Shown here one piece after another: positions 15,794 to 23,103 of a stretch of DNA of 23,964 nucleotides (the first letter of the stretch is position 1; each line of letters starts with the position of its first letter). The position numbers and the translations under genes were made by a program. The stretch comes from Deltaproteobacteria bacterium ADurb.Bin026 (lineage in GTDB: Bacteria; Desulfobacterota; Syntrophorhabdia; Syntrophorhabdales; Syntrophorhabdaceae): contig MWEV01000064.1 in NCBI GenBank assembly GCA_002071245.1, positions 1-23,964 on the forward strand, read 5' to 3'. The notes beneath the pieces are model-generated. The model did not search any database. It saw only the letters and a program-made list of their open reading frames with translations, and was not told the origin of the DNA.

Positions 15794-17422
15794 GTGCGTT
15801 ATAAATCTCCAGATAAACCCAAAAAGGGCGGACCAACCCGAGGGGGGCTTTCTTCTGAAAAAGGGACAATCCTGAAAAAATGGGGCGGAAAGATACCGGT
15901 GTGCGTGGTTTTTCCAAATTCTTACCACATCGGTATGTCCAACCTCTCCGTTCAGATACTATATAAAGCACTCAACGATATGCCCGATATCGTCTGTGAG
16001 AGATGCTTTTTTGAAGAAGGCAAAGATATCCGTTCGTTAGAAAGCAGCCACCCCCTTTTGTCTTTTCGTATCATCTTCTTCACCATTTCATACGAGCTTG
16101 ATTATGTGAATATCATAAAAATATTAAGATCATCTAATATTGGACTCGATGCCGTAAAAAGAAATGATGATGAACCGATTATCGTTGGGGGCGGCATATG
16201 CATAATGTCAAACCCTGAACCGATTTACAATCTTTTCGATCTCTTCATTATGGGCGATATCGAATCAACTATTACAAGCTTTATAGAAAGTTTTATGGCA
16301 ACAAAAGAGAAAAAGAAAGACGATATAATCGGTGGGCTCAGTACCAAAGGGTGGGTTTACAATCCAAAATCATTAAATGTTTCATATAATGAAGACGGCA
16401 CCTTACAATCATTTGTACCTGCGTCTTTTTCCGTCAATCCGTATCTTTACGAGGGCAGGGGTCTTGGTTCATCAACCGTGATAGCACATGAAACTGAATT
16501 TTCAGATATGTTACTCGTTGAGGGCACGAGAGGCTGCCCTTCAAGGTGCCCCTTCTGCCTATTGGGTAACACATATGAATTCAGCTATGACAATATCCTT
16601 CCCATATCAACCCAGGCAGATGATATCGGTATAATAGGCGGGGGCGTTTCATTCCACCCTTTTATAGTTGACATTGTACGTGAGATGAAGGCCGCAGGCA
16701 AACGCATACACTTCCCTTCACTGAGGATCGATAAAACACCCATAGACCTTATTGAATTGATGAAAGATGATATCAAAACGTTAACCTTCGGTATTGAAGC
16801 CGGCACAGAAAGGCTTCGTAAATCCATAGGCAAGCCCATAAGCGACATGCAATTATTAGAAAAGATGGACAACATCCTTTCCATCAAGCCCTTTAACCTT
16901 AAACTTTACTTCATGGTAGGTCTTTTTGGTGAAACCATAAATGATCTGGGAGGCATCGTAGACACGGTTAAACATATAAGGCATATCATGATAAAAAAAG
17001 GCGCAAAAAAGGGGTTTATAGGTAGTATTACAGTTCATGCAAGTCCATTCGTTCCCAAGCCAGCCACTCCATTTCAATGGCTGCCCATGCTGGACATGGA
17101 AACAATGAAAAAAAGGTTAGTTTGGCTCAAAAGGGAGTTCAGTAAGGTAGACAACACCTATTTTACACACGAGTCTATCAAATACAGTTTTTTGCAGGGG
17201 GTATTCTCAAGAGGAGACAGGAGGCTCAAGGAGGTTTTGCTACGCCTTTCAATGGGAGAGGGTTTTTCTCGTGCGCTAAAACAAAGCCCTGTGAATCTCA
17301 ACTTTTACGTTTTACGCGAAAGAAGCTACGATGAAATTCTCCCTTGGGATTTTATAACCAGTAAGGTCTCGAAAAAAAGGCTTTACGAAACCTTTATCTC
17401 GTTGATTCCACATACGACCTGA
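15794..17422 (+). CDS. B12-binding-type radical SAM protein
   Basis: A 542-aa protein with an N-terminal Rossmann-like region of the cobalamin-binding type (about 34-170, with FPNSYHIGMSNLSVQILY and a GGGICIMSNPEP turn). The radical SAM domain follows, with the iron-sulfur motif C248-x3-C252-x2-C255 inside GTRGCPSRCPFC, then FGIEAGTERLR and an HASPFVPKPATPFQW region. The exact reaction cannot be read from the sequence; related proteins are often left unnamed or act in methylation and RNA modification. The DxHxxG B12 ligand motif is not seen. GTG at 15794 is the only reasonable start, has no clear ribosome site and lies a few bases after TATATT-like -10 sequences, so a leaderless message is possible. 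It ends convergently, 18 bp from the next gene. Confidence 0.85.
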   Translation: MRYKSPDKPKKGGPTRGGLSSEKGTILKKWGGKIPVCVVFPNSYHIGMSNLSVQILYKALNDMPDIVCERCFFEEGKDIRSLESSHPLLSFRIIFFTISYELDYVNIIKILRSSNIGLDAVKRNDDEPIIVGGGICIMSNPEPIYNLFDLFIMGDIESTITSFIESFMATKEKKKDDIIGGLSTKGWVYNPKSLNVSYNEDGTLQSFVPASFSVNPYLYEGRGLGSSTVIAHETEFSDMLLVEGTRGCPSRCPFCLLGNTYEFSYDNILPISTQADDIGIIGGGVSFHPFIVDIVREMKAAGKRIHFPSLRIDKTPIDLIELMKDDIKTLTFGIEAGTERLRKSIGKPISDMQLLEKMDNILSIKPFNLKLYFMVGLFGETINDLGGIVDTVKHIRHIMIKKGAKKGFIGSITVHASPFVPKPATPFQWLPMLDMETMKKRLVWLKREFSKVDNTYFTHESIKYSFLQGVFSRGDRRLKEVLLRLSMGEGFSRALKQSPVNLNFYVLRERSYDEILPWDFITSKVSKKRLYETFISLIPHTT

Positions 17423-17440
17423 AATATTTTTCATAAAAGC

Positions 17441-18202
17441 TTACAGCCTGAAGGTATCATATGCCAATTTCACAATCAACATCGAAACTACAATCAGAAA
17501 AATAACCCTTACAAAACGACTTCCTTTGAAAATCGCAAGCCTTGTACCTACCAGCGAGCCAAGCATGTTACACACAGCCATAGGTATCGCAAGCCTATAT
17601 ATGATATTGTTGGTAGACATAAAATATACCACCGCAGAAAGGTTTGTTGCAAAATTTATTACCTTTGATGATGCAGAGGCCGACAGAAAACTAAAACCAA
17701 ATATGCCTATAAATACAAAGATAAGAAAACTGCCTGTACCGGGGCCAAAAAACCCATCATAAAAACCAATTGCAACCCCAGTTACAACGCTAAAGGAAAA
17801 CTGTATCCTATGACCGAACCTTGGGACATGCACAGTACCAAAGTCCTTTTTTATAAAGGTATAGATCGCGATTGCAACGAGCAAGAAAAATATCACAGGT
17901 CTCATAACTGCCGGGTTAAGCATACTTACAGTTTTTGCCCCTAAAAATGAAAATACAAGGGCTGCAAAGGTCGCGGGCAAAGTAGCCTTCCAGCTTACAT
18001 CAACACGCATTGCATACTGGAGTGAAGCAATCGATGTGCCGGCAATCGAGGAAAGTTTGTTTGTACCAAGGAGAGGGGCAACAGGGATGTGCGGAAAGAT
18101 GATAAAGAGTGCGGGTAGTTGTATAAGGCCTCCACCACCGGCTATAGAATCGATAAGTCCTGCAAAAAAGGAAAAACTGCAAAGCAATGTCATTTCAAGC
18201 AT
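17441..18202 (-). CDS. TSUP (TauE/SafE) family membrane permease
   Basis: A 253-aa protein with about eight hydrophobic segments. The first repeat carries FFAGLIDSIAGGGGLIQLPAL (split here as FAGLIDSIAGGGG and LIQLPAL), followed by LGTNKLSSI; the second half has GFYDGFFGPGTGSFL and NFATNLSA. These two paired motifs define the TSUP family of putative sulfite, sulfonate or other anion exporters. The substrate is not predictable. The ATG at 18202 has a weak GGA 9-11 bases upstream, and an internal ATG three codons later is possible. It stands alone on this strand, convergent with the radical SAM gene and divergent from the next operon. Confidence 0.9.
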   Translation of the reverse strand: MLEMTLLCSFSFFAGLIDSIAGGGGLIQLPALFIIFPHIPVAPLLGTNKLSSIAGTSIASLQYAMRVDVSWKATLPATFAALVFSFLGAKTVSMLNPAVMRPVIFFLLVAIAIYTFIKKDFGTVHVPRFGHRIQFSFSVVTGVAIGFYDGFFGPGTGSFLIFVFIGIFGFSFLSASASSKVINFATNLSAVVYFMSTNNIIYRLAIPMAVCNMLGSLVGTRLAIFKGSRFVRVIFLIVVSMLIVKLAYDTFRL

Positions 18203-18245
18203 ATTATGATTTCCGTATCAAGCAAAGGGAGGACTTTCAAGCATA
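18193..18245. repeat. 11-bp direct repeat upstream of the TSUP gene
   Basis: TTTCAAGCATA occurs at 18193-18203 and again at 18235-18245, 42 bp apart. The first copy covers the start codon of the TSUP gene (read on the other strand). It may be a regulator site or chance. The rest of the gene-free stretch, 18203-18375, shows no credible coding frame, RNA gene or terminator. Confidence 0.3.
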
Positions 18246-18375
18246 ACCTTTCGTTATAGCTAAAGATGTCCAGATTAAAATGATTTCCATTAAAAAGAAC
18301 CCGCAAAACAATATTGACAGCCATCTGCGATAAACTTTTTCCAACATAAATAATACTGATGTGGGTCAAAATCAT

Positions 18376-18404
18376 TTGCCAATACACACCATATCACATA
18401 TAAT
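18376..18404 (+). promoter_or_regulatory. Sigma70-type promoter for the MBL-hpt operon
   Basis: TTGCCA at 18376-18381 and TATAAT at 18399-18404 are separated by exactly 17 bp. That is five of six and six of six consensus bases. Transcription would begin near 18411, giving a leader of about 87 bases before the hydrolase gene at 18498. It lies in the gene-free stretch between divergent genes. Confidence 0.7.
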
Positions 18405-18428
18405 AACATAAAAGGTGTCTTATTCATC

Positions 18429-18486
18429 AAACATAGAGGTAAATACATTAAAAAAGGCAGGTTTTTGTAAAGCTTAAACATAGAGG
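18429..18486 (+). repeat. 11-bp direct repeat in the operon leader, one copy holding the ribosome site
   Basis: AAACATAGAGG occurs at 18429-18439 and 18476-18486. The second copy runs into the GAGGAGGG ribosome site of the hydrolase gene; the first places a GAGG where no ATG follows. Both lie in the predicted leader. It could be a binding site for a translational regulator, a standby ribosome site, or coincidence. Confidence 0.35.
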
Positions 18487-18497
18487 AGGGAATGTTT

Positions 18498-19154
18498 ATG
18501 AAAATCAAATGGTATGGGCATGCAGCATTCAAAATTACAACGGACAAGGGGGTTAAAATAATTATAGACCCTTATCAATCGGGTGCATTTGGTGGGGCAC
18601 TCTCTTACGGAAAAATCAGTGAAGAGGCCGATATTGTCCTTACAAGCCATGACCACGACGACCACAATTACACTAAGGATATAAAAGGAACCTTCACACA
18701 GATTAAAAAGCCAGGCCCTCACAATGTTAAAGACGTCATAATTAAGGCGGTTCCCACCCATCATGACCCCTCTAAAGGCAAAGAGAGGGGCGACAACCTC
18801 GTGTTTTTAATAGAGACGGATGGTTTAAGACTGGCACATATGGGTGATTTGGGGCACAAACTGGAAAAGGGTACGCTTGAAGAGATTGGAAAGGTAGACA
18901 TTGTGCTGCTGCCAGTCGGTGGTTTTTATACAATAGATGCCTCAGAGGCAACGAGAGTAATGAACGATTTAAAACCATCCATTGTTATCCCCATGCATTA
19001 TAAAACTAAGAAGTGTAATTTCCCCATCGCAAGTGTAGATGAATTTATCGCTGGCAAAAAGGGTGTAAAAAAGACAAATACCTCAGAAATTGAGATAAGT
19101 AAGTCAACAATCCCGACAGAACCTGAGATAATCGTCATGGAATATGCGTTGTAG
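18498..19154 (+). CDS. Metallo-beta-lactamase-fold metal-dependent hydrolase (UPF0173/UlaG-like)
   Basis: A 218-aa protein of the small MBL-fold hydrolase group. It starts MKIKWYGHAAFKI, has IIIDPYQSG, the metal motif HDHDDH (about 51-56), the THHD histidines, HMGDLGH with a bridging Asp, and PMHYKTK near the end. The group includes L-ascorbate-6-phosphate lactonase-like and uncharacterised proteins, and the substrate cannot be named. I chose ATG 18498 over ATG 18492 because GGAGG at 18485-18489 is 8 bases from the former and only 2 from the latter. First gene of a four-gene operon with hpt, a flavodoxin-like gene and an isochorismatase-family gene. Confidence 0.88.
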   Translation: MKIKWYGHAAFKITTDKGVKIIIDPYQSGAFGGALSYGKISEEADIVLTSHDHDDHNYTKDIKGTFTQIKKPGPHNVKDVIIKAVPTHHDPSKGKERGDNLVFLIETDGLRLAHMGDLGHKLEKGTLEEIGKVDIVLLPVGGFYTIDASEATRVMNDLKPSIVIPMHYKTKKCNFPIASVDEFIAGKKGVKKTNTSEIEISKSTIPTEPEIIVMEYAL

Positions 19155-19166
19155 GAAAAATGTGTA

Positions 19167-19688
19167 ATGTTGAAGCCTCTGTTCACAAAGGAAGAGATTG
19201 ACTGTGCGGTCAAAAGACTCGCAGACTCTATCGAAAAAGATTTTGATGACGAGGAGATATTGTTCGTATGTCTGCTCAAAGGTTCGTTCATGTTCTTATC
19301 AGACCTCATCAGGTCCATTAAAAATCCTTCGCGGGTGGATTTTATGAGGGTTTCTTCCTACGGGTCTGCAATGAAATCAAAAGGGGAGATTACAATCACA
19401 AAAGACCTCGAAGAGGACATAGAGGGAAAGAACGTTATAATAGTTGAAGACATAATCGATTCCGGGCTTACGCTTAAAGTCATTAAAGAAATGCTTATAA
19501 AAAGACGACCCAAAACACTCAAGATATGCGCCTTGCTCGACAAAAAGGCTTGCAGAGTGGTTGAAATGGAAGGTGATTATGTGGGCTTAGCCATCGACGA
19601 CGGCTTTGTAGTCGGCTATGGCATAGATTATGCTGAGTACTACAGAAATCTACCCAATATATGTATAGTTGAGGAGGACTCATTATGA
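19167..19688 (+). CDS. hpt: Hypoxanthine phosphoribosyltransferase
   Basis: This enzyme salvages hypoxanthine (and guanine) to IMP and GMP with PRPP in the cytoplasm. The 173-aa protein has LLKGSFMFLSDLIR (about 37-50), the PRPP-binding loop VIIVEDIIDSGLTL (about 90-103), and the C-terminal purine site FVVGYGIDYAEYYRNLP (about 147-163), which is typical of bacterial HPRT. The length is normal. The ATG follows the hydrolase stop by 12 bases, with AGGAAAA upstream. Its TGA overlaps the next ATG by 4 bp. No tilS or ftsH neighbour, the common partners of hpt in many genomes, is present. Confidence 0.94.
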   Translation: MLKPLFTKEEIDCAVKRLADSIEKDFDDEEILFVCLLKGSFMFLSDLIRSIKNPSRVDFMRVSSYGSAMKSKGEITITKDLEEDIEGKNVIIVEDIIDSGLTLKVIKEMLIKRRPKTLKICALLDKKACRVVEMEGDYVGLAIDDGFVVGYGIDYAEYYRNLPNICIVEEDSL

Positions 19689-20179
19689 ACCACATTATAC
19701 AGGTACTCGTTATGTATTATTCAAGGTCAGGAAACACAAAAAGGCTTGCAGAGGAGATTGCAAAAGGCGTAAACGAAATCCCGGACACCAACTGTCTTTT
19801 GAAGTCAACGAAAGAAGTAACAAAAGAAGATTTCTTTTCTTCCGATGGAATCATAGCCGGCTCCCCTGTGTATTTCGGAGGGATGGCCGCTGAGCTAAAA
19901 GAGGTCTTTGATAAATTTGTGGTTGTCCGCAAACAGATGGGTGACAAGATAGGTGCTGCGTTTTCAACATCAGGTGACCAATCAGGCGGCAAAGAAACAA
20001 CGATGCTATCTATCATTCAGGCATTTCTTATATACGGCATGATTATTGTCGGTGACCCGCTGGATGCAACAGGTCATTATGGTGTCTCCTGCACAGGTAA
20101 ACCTGATGAAAACACGCTTGTAAATGCGAGAAAGCTTGGAAGGCGAGTCGCACTTCTGGTCAAACAGATGAAGAAATGA
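19685..20179 (+). CDS. Flavodoxin/WrbA-like FMN protein
   Basis: A 164-aa flavodoxin-fold protein. It has the FMN phosphate loop YYSRSGNTKRLAEEI (about 11-25), the WrbA-like GSPVYFGGMAAELKEVFD (about 59-76) and FSTSGDQSGGKETTMLSI (about 98-115), followed by YGMIIVGDP. These motifs resemble NAD(P)H:quinone oxidoreductases of the WrbA group, though the protein is shorter than E. coli WrbA (198 aa). A role in quinone reduction or electron transfer is likely but not proven. The ATG is coupled to the hpt stop, with GAGGAGG upstream. Confidence 0.88.
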   Translation: MNHIIQVLVMYYSRSGNTKRLAEEIAKGVNEIPDTNCLLKSTKEVTKEDFFSSDGIIAGSPVYFGGMAAELKEVFDKFVVVRKQMGDKIGAAFSTSGDQSGGKETTMLSIIQAFLIYGMIIVGDPLDATGHYGVSCTGKPDENTLVNARKLGRRVALLVKQMKK

Positions 20180-20205
20180 TGTTTTATCAATTATGGAGGT
20201 AGGCA

Positions 20206-20766
20206 ATGTGCGGCATCCCGCGTAACACATATGACTTAATTACAGGCAACGACTGTGTTTTACTGGTAATAGACGTTCAGGAAAGACTGATCCCTGTCAT
20301 CTCAGAAAAAGAAAAGATCGTAGAAAATGTGATAAGACTTTTAAAATTTGCAAAAATAGTGGACATACCTGTTGTATTGACAGAGCAAATTAAGCTTGGA
20401 AATACGATTTTGGATGTGCAGAAAGAGGCTTCAGATACGAAGGCGATAGGCAAGGTTCACTTCAACTGCTTTTTCTGTGATGAATTTGTTGATAAAATAA
20501 GACAAATAGACAGAAAAACATTGGTCATAGCCGGTGTAGAATCACATATATGCGTTGCCCAAACAGCGATTTATGCCTTACCTGATTTTAATGTTCACAT
20601 AATAAGCGACGCTGTATCTTCAAGGACAAGCAAAAATAGACACATCGCATTAGAACGCATGAAACAGGCCGGTGCTGTAATTTCATCCACAGAGATGTTT
20701 ATTTATGAAATTCTCCAAAAGGCAGGTACAGATGCGTTCAAGGCAACGCTTCAGTTGGTAAAATAG
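20206..20766 (+). CDS. Isochorismatase-family cysteine hydrolase
   Basis: A 186-aa protein with the family catalytic triad in view: Asp23 in LLVIDVQERLIP, Lys83 in GKVHFNCF and Cys116 in GVESHICVAQT. The cis-peptide region before the Cys and the SDAVSSR stretch also match. The family splits C-N or ether bonds in nicotinamide, isochorismate, ureidoacrylate and similar substrates; the layout is nearest the YcaC-like single-domain group and the substrate is unknown. AGGAGG-type ribosome site (GGAGGT, 20194-20199) and ATG at 20206. Last gene of the operon, convergent with the lipoprotein gene; no strong terminator was seen in the 32-bp gap. Confidence 0.88.
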   Translation: MCGIPRNTYDLITGNDCVLLVIDVQERLIPVISEKEKIVENVIRLLKFAKIVDIPVVLTEQIKLGNTILDVQKEASDTKAIGKVHFNCFFCDEFVDKIRQIDRKTLVIAGVESHICVAQTAIYALPDFNVHIISDAVSSRTSKNRHIALERMKQAGAVISSTEMFIYEILQKAGTDAFKATLQLVK

Positions 20767-20798
20767 TAGGTTTTGTTGAGTTCGGTCTTTATTGGTAT

Positions 20799-22052
20799 CT
20801 ATTTCTGAAAATAAACAAGGTCGGTCGGTGTGAAATTTCCGCCTTTTTTGATTTTCGCCCAACTTGCATCCACACCAAAAAGCTCTACAACCTCGAGTTC
20901 ACCTTTAAAATTCCCCTTTATCATACCAAGGGGGGTCTGTGTTCTTGAGTCTATCACCTGCTCGCCTATAGAGTAAACCTCGAGTATGCTGCCCTTTTCA
21001 AGGCCTGATAGCCGACCGGCATTTATGTAAATTTTGCCGCTTTCAATCGATGCAATACGTCCGTGCCAATCAAGCGTTAATATCGCCTTAAGAAGGTCTT
21101 CTGCAATAATTTCAATAGACAGGTCGATAGCCTTCATTTTAGATTTCTCCGAACTCATATCACCCTTCTCCCGCGTCAGGGATATGGGGTTCCTGCCGGA
21201 TAACTGTTTGAGGATGATATTTGTGTCCGTATTGTAGATATCGATGGATATCTTTGACATTGCAAATGATGTTTGTTTGTCGTCTTTGCCCTCTATCTTT
21301 GAAGAACTTGTATATACATCAGATAACGCACCCTTAATCACCGCCTGGATTCCATATAACTCATTCAACGATTTAAGATTTGTAGGGTCGGTAAGTATGC
21401 CTTTTAAATTTAAGACGTTGGGGTCAACACAAATGATTGCATTAGTATTTTCAAGCCTTGATATAAGTCTTTTGGTAGCCAGTTCCCCAAGCCCCTCTTC
21501 CTTGTAATTGGAATTATCGATAAACGGCGTCACAATTACCCTTCTTTTCATCTTCGGAGAAGGATAATTAAATGCAATCAAAGGATATGCCGGCATAAAA
21601 CCCATACCTGAGGGCATCATCCCCATTTGTTGTGGGTAAACCATATAGGGGGCTATACCCTTCTTTTTGAGCTCTTCCTCGAGTTTTGCAATACGCCTCT
21701 CCATTTCATCTTTTTCTTTCTTCGAGGCCGCGCCACCTGACAGTAACGCCTCACCCATGCGTGGCGTAAACTGATCTTTTCTGACCCAAACATATTCAGG
21801 TTCGTATGGGGTCAACATAAATCTCCTGTTGCTCGTATAAATATACTCAACGCCATCTATCACCTTTATGTCGCCAGGCTTAGGTTCTTTATCCTCTATT
21901 TTTTCTATTTTCTCTGCTTTTCTGTCTGCTTTTGATGTCTTTTTAGCGGTAGTATCCTTCGGCGCAGTATCGTCATCCTTCTTTTTTGTAAAAGGCAAGT
22001 AACTGCAAGAAGCAAAGATTAAGATTAATAAAAACAGAAATACCTTGTGCAT
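20799..22052 (-). CDS. Outer-membrane-type lipoprotein with TolB-N/CsgG-like and FlgT C-terminal-like domains
   Basis: A 417-aa protein with a lipoprotein signal (hydrophobic 4-14, FASC, Cys16, +2 Ser that favours the outer membrane). Next come a Lys/Asp-rich linker (about 22-60), a short coiled coil (about 110-132) and a Met/Pro-rich stretch (about 134-157). A TolB-N/CsgG-like domain (about 170-325) contains RRVIVTPFIDNSNY and ELATKRLISRL. The C-terminal domain (about 328-417) has GRIASIESGKIYINAGRLSG, EVYSIGEQVIDSRTQTPLG and a SWAKIKKGG end, as in FlgT C-terminal domains. It may assist assembly of an envelope structure or regulate synthesis, by analogy with CsgG, LpoB or FlgT; the function is unknown. 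No flagellar or curli genes are nearby. The start is the ATG giving the signal peptide, though no ribosome site precedes it. Confidence 0.75.
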   Translation of the reverse strand: MHKVFLFLLILIFASCSYLPFTKKKDDDTAPKDTTAKKTSKADRKAEKIEKIEDKEPKPGDIKVIDGVEYIYTSNRRFMLTPYEPEYVWVRKDQFTPRMGEALLSGGAASKKEKDEMERRIAKLEEELKKKGIAPYMVYPQQMGMMPSGMGFMPAYPLIAFNYPSPKMKRRVIVTPFIDNSNYKEEGLGELATKRLISRLENTNAIICVDPNVLNLKGILTDPTNLKSLNELYGIQAVIKGALSDVYTSSSKIEGKDDKQTSFAMSKISIDIYNTDTNIILKQLSGRNPISLTREKGDMSSEKSKMKAIDLSIEIIAEDLLKAILTLDWHGRIASIESGKIYINAGRLSGLEKGSILEVYSIGEQVIDSRTQTPLGMIKGNFKGELEVVELFGVDASWAKIKKGGNFTPTDLVYFQK

Positions 22053-22059
22053 TTCGCTG

Positions 22060-22089
22060 ATTATAAGTCATATCCGGTAGAAATGTCAA
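22060..22089 (-). promoter_or_regulatory. Consensus sigma70 promoter of the lipoprotein gene, leaderless
   Basis: Read on the minus strand, TTGACA (22089-22084) and TATAAT (22065-22060) match consensus fully, with an 18-bp spacer. The expected start point near 22053 is one base before the ATG at 22052-22050. No Shine-Dalgarno sequence lies between them, so the mRNA should be leaderless. Confidence 0.75.
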
Positions 22090-22123
22090 ACTAATTAGCA
22101 TCTCGATCCTCAAACATCACATC

Positions 22124-22152
22124 TTGACAAAATTTAAACTAATGAGAATATT
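22124..22152 (+). promoter_or_regulatory. Promoter of the Hsp20 operon
   Basis: TTGACA at 22124-22129 and AATATT at 22147-22152 are 17 bp apart. The -35 is perfect; the -10 matches four of six. Transcription would begin near 22159, just before the palindrome at 22165. No sigma32-type CCCCAT -10 was seen. Confidence 0.55.
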
Positions 22153-22164
22153 GTCTTTAGATAA

Positions 22165-22179
22165 AACGTTTGAAACGTT
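22165..22179. promoter_or_regulatory. 15-bp palindromic operator candidate in front of hsp20
   Basis: AACGTTT-G-AAACGTT is a perfect 7-bp inverted repeat around one base. It can also be read as two 9-bp direct repeats (AACGTTTGA, AACGTTAGA). It lies just after the predicted start point of the Hsp20 operon, a typical repressor position. It is not the CIRCE element bound by HrcA. Confidence 0.5.
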
Positions 22180-22209
22180 AGAAAAATAATGACATAAAGG
22201 AGGTTAGCT

Positions 22210-22656
22210 ATGTTTTGGATGGACAGGTTTGGGACACTCAGGACAGGACTGAATCCATGGATAGACACTTTCTATATGCAGGATAGAATGGATAATCTGT
22301 TGTCTCGATTCAGCACAGCAGCATCGCAGGGTTTTCCCTCGGTAAATGTTTGGACAAACGAGGAAAAGGCCCTTGTTACAACTGAATTGCCTGGGATTGA
22401 ACCAGATGCAATCGAAATCTCAATCGTAGGCAAGACCCTTACGATACGTGGCTCGCGCGATCCGGAAAAGGTTGAGGACAATGTGTCTTATCACAGACGT
22501 GAAAGATGGTACGGTAAATTCACAAAAACACTTGAGATGCCTTTCCCAGTTAATTCTGCAAAGGTGGACGCAAAATTTAACAGAGGAATACTTTCGATAA
22601 TGCTGCCGAGACTGGAAGCCGATAAACCAAAAAAGATATCTGTTAAAGTAGAATAA
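22210..22656 (+). CDS. Small heat-shock protein, Hsp20 family (first of three)
   Basis: A 148-aa ATP-independent holdase chaperone. The alpha-crystallin domain covers about residues 42-145: PSVNVWTNEEKALVTTELPGI at its start, LTIRGSR in the middle, YHRRERWYGKFTKTLEMP, and the NRGILSIMLPR strand with its core Leu. The N-terminal arm is short and aromatic-rich. An AAAGGAGG ribosome site lies 6-7 bases before the ATG. The IxI/V C-terminal anchor is weak here (KKISVKVE, with ISV). First gene of a three-gene hsp20 operon behind the TTGACA promoter and palindrome. Confidence 0.93.
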   Translation: MFWMDRFGTLRTGLNPWIDTFYMQDRMDNLLSRFSTAASQGFPSVNVWTNEEKALVTTELPGIEPDAIEISIVGKTLTIRGSRDPEKVEDNVSYHRRERWYGKFTKTLEMPFPVNSAKVDAKFNRGILSIMLPRLEADKPKKISVKVE

Positions 22657-22668
22657 AGGAGGTGTGCT

Positions 22669-23076
22669 ATGACAGAAAAGGCAAAAAACCTACCAAAAAA
22701 AGAGTCAGAAAGTACAGATGTTGTTGAAAAAACACGCTCAGCGAGGATTTATAAGCCAAATGTTGATATAGTTGAACGCGATGGAGATATCGTGTTGACA
22801 GCCGATATGCCTGGTGTTGATGAAAAGTCTGTAGATATAAACCTTGAAAAAAATATACTGTCCATTTATGGAAAGGTAGATTTATCGACCCCTGACGATG
22901 TAAGACTCGTTTACTCAGAATATGGCATAGGGGATTACCAGAGGAGCTTTACCTTGTCCGGTGAGATAGACAAGGATAAGATAAAGGCAACCCTGAAAAA
23001 CGGCGTTTTAAAACTTATATTGCCCAAGGCGGAGCCGTTGAAGGCAAAAAAAATTACCGTTGAAGCAGGTGAGTAA
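22669..23076 (+). CDS. Small heat-shock protein, Hsp20 family (second of three)
   Basis: A 135-aa Hsp20 protein with a charged, Lys/Glu-rich N-terminal arm of about 30 residues in place of the usual aromatic arm. The crystallin domain (about 31-132) reads PNVDIVERDGDIVLTADMPG, EKNILSIYGK, EYGIGDYQRSFTLS and NGVLKLILPKAE. The C-terminal anchor is KKITVEAGE, with ITV as the I-x-V motif. The stop-to-start gap from the first gene is 12 bases, with AAAGGAGG upstream of the ATG. The GDYQRSF loop and missing aromatic arm set it apart from its two neighbours, so it may form mixed oligomers with them or select different clients. Confidence 0.93.
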   Translation: MTEKAKNLPKKESESTDVVEKTRSARIYKPNVDIVERDGDIVLTADMPGVDEKSVDINLEKNILSIYGKVDLSTPDDVRLVYSEYGIGDYQRSFTLSGEIDKDKIKATLKNGVLKLILPKAEPLKAKKITVEAGE

Positions 23077-23103
23077 GTTAGAAAAAATATAAGGAGGTTT
23101 TTT

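Noticed and set aside
18190..18387. A 65-codon minus-strand frame in the gene-free stretch before the hydrolase operon.
   Set aside because: It has no ribosome site, overlaps the start of the TSUP gene, and its sequence shows no recognisable pattern; it is most likely a chance frame.
22091..22120. CIRCE-like TTAGCA before the Hsp20 operon.
   Set aside because: Only the left half partly matches TTAGCACTC and no GAGTGCTAA follows at the required distance.
22154..22203. RNA thermometer: UCUUUA (22154-22159) can pair with UAAAGG in the Hsp20 ribosome site, enclosing the palindrome stem.
   Set aside because: The predicted transcription start is near 22159, so the left strand would mostly not be in the message, and the helix is only six pairs with one wobble.
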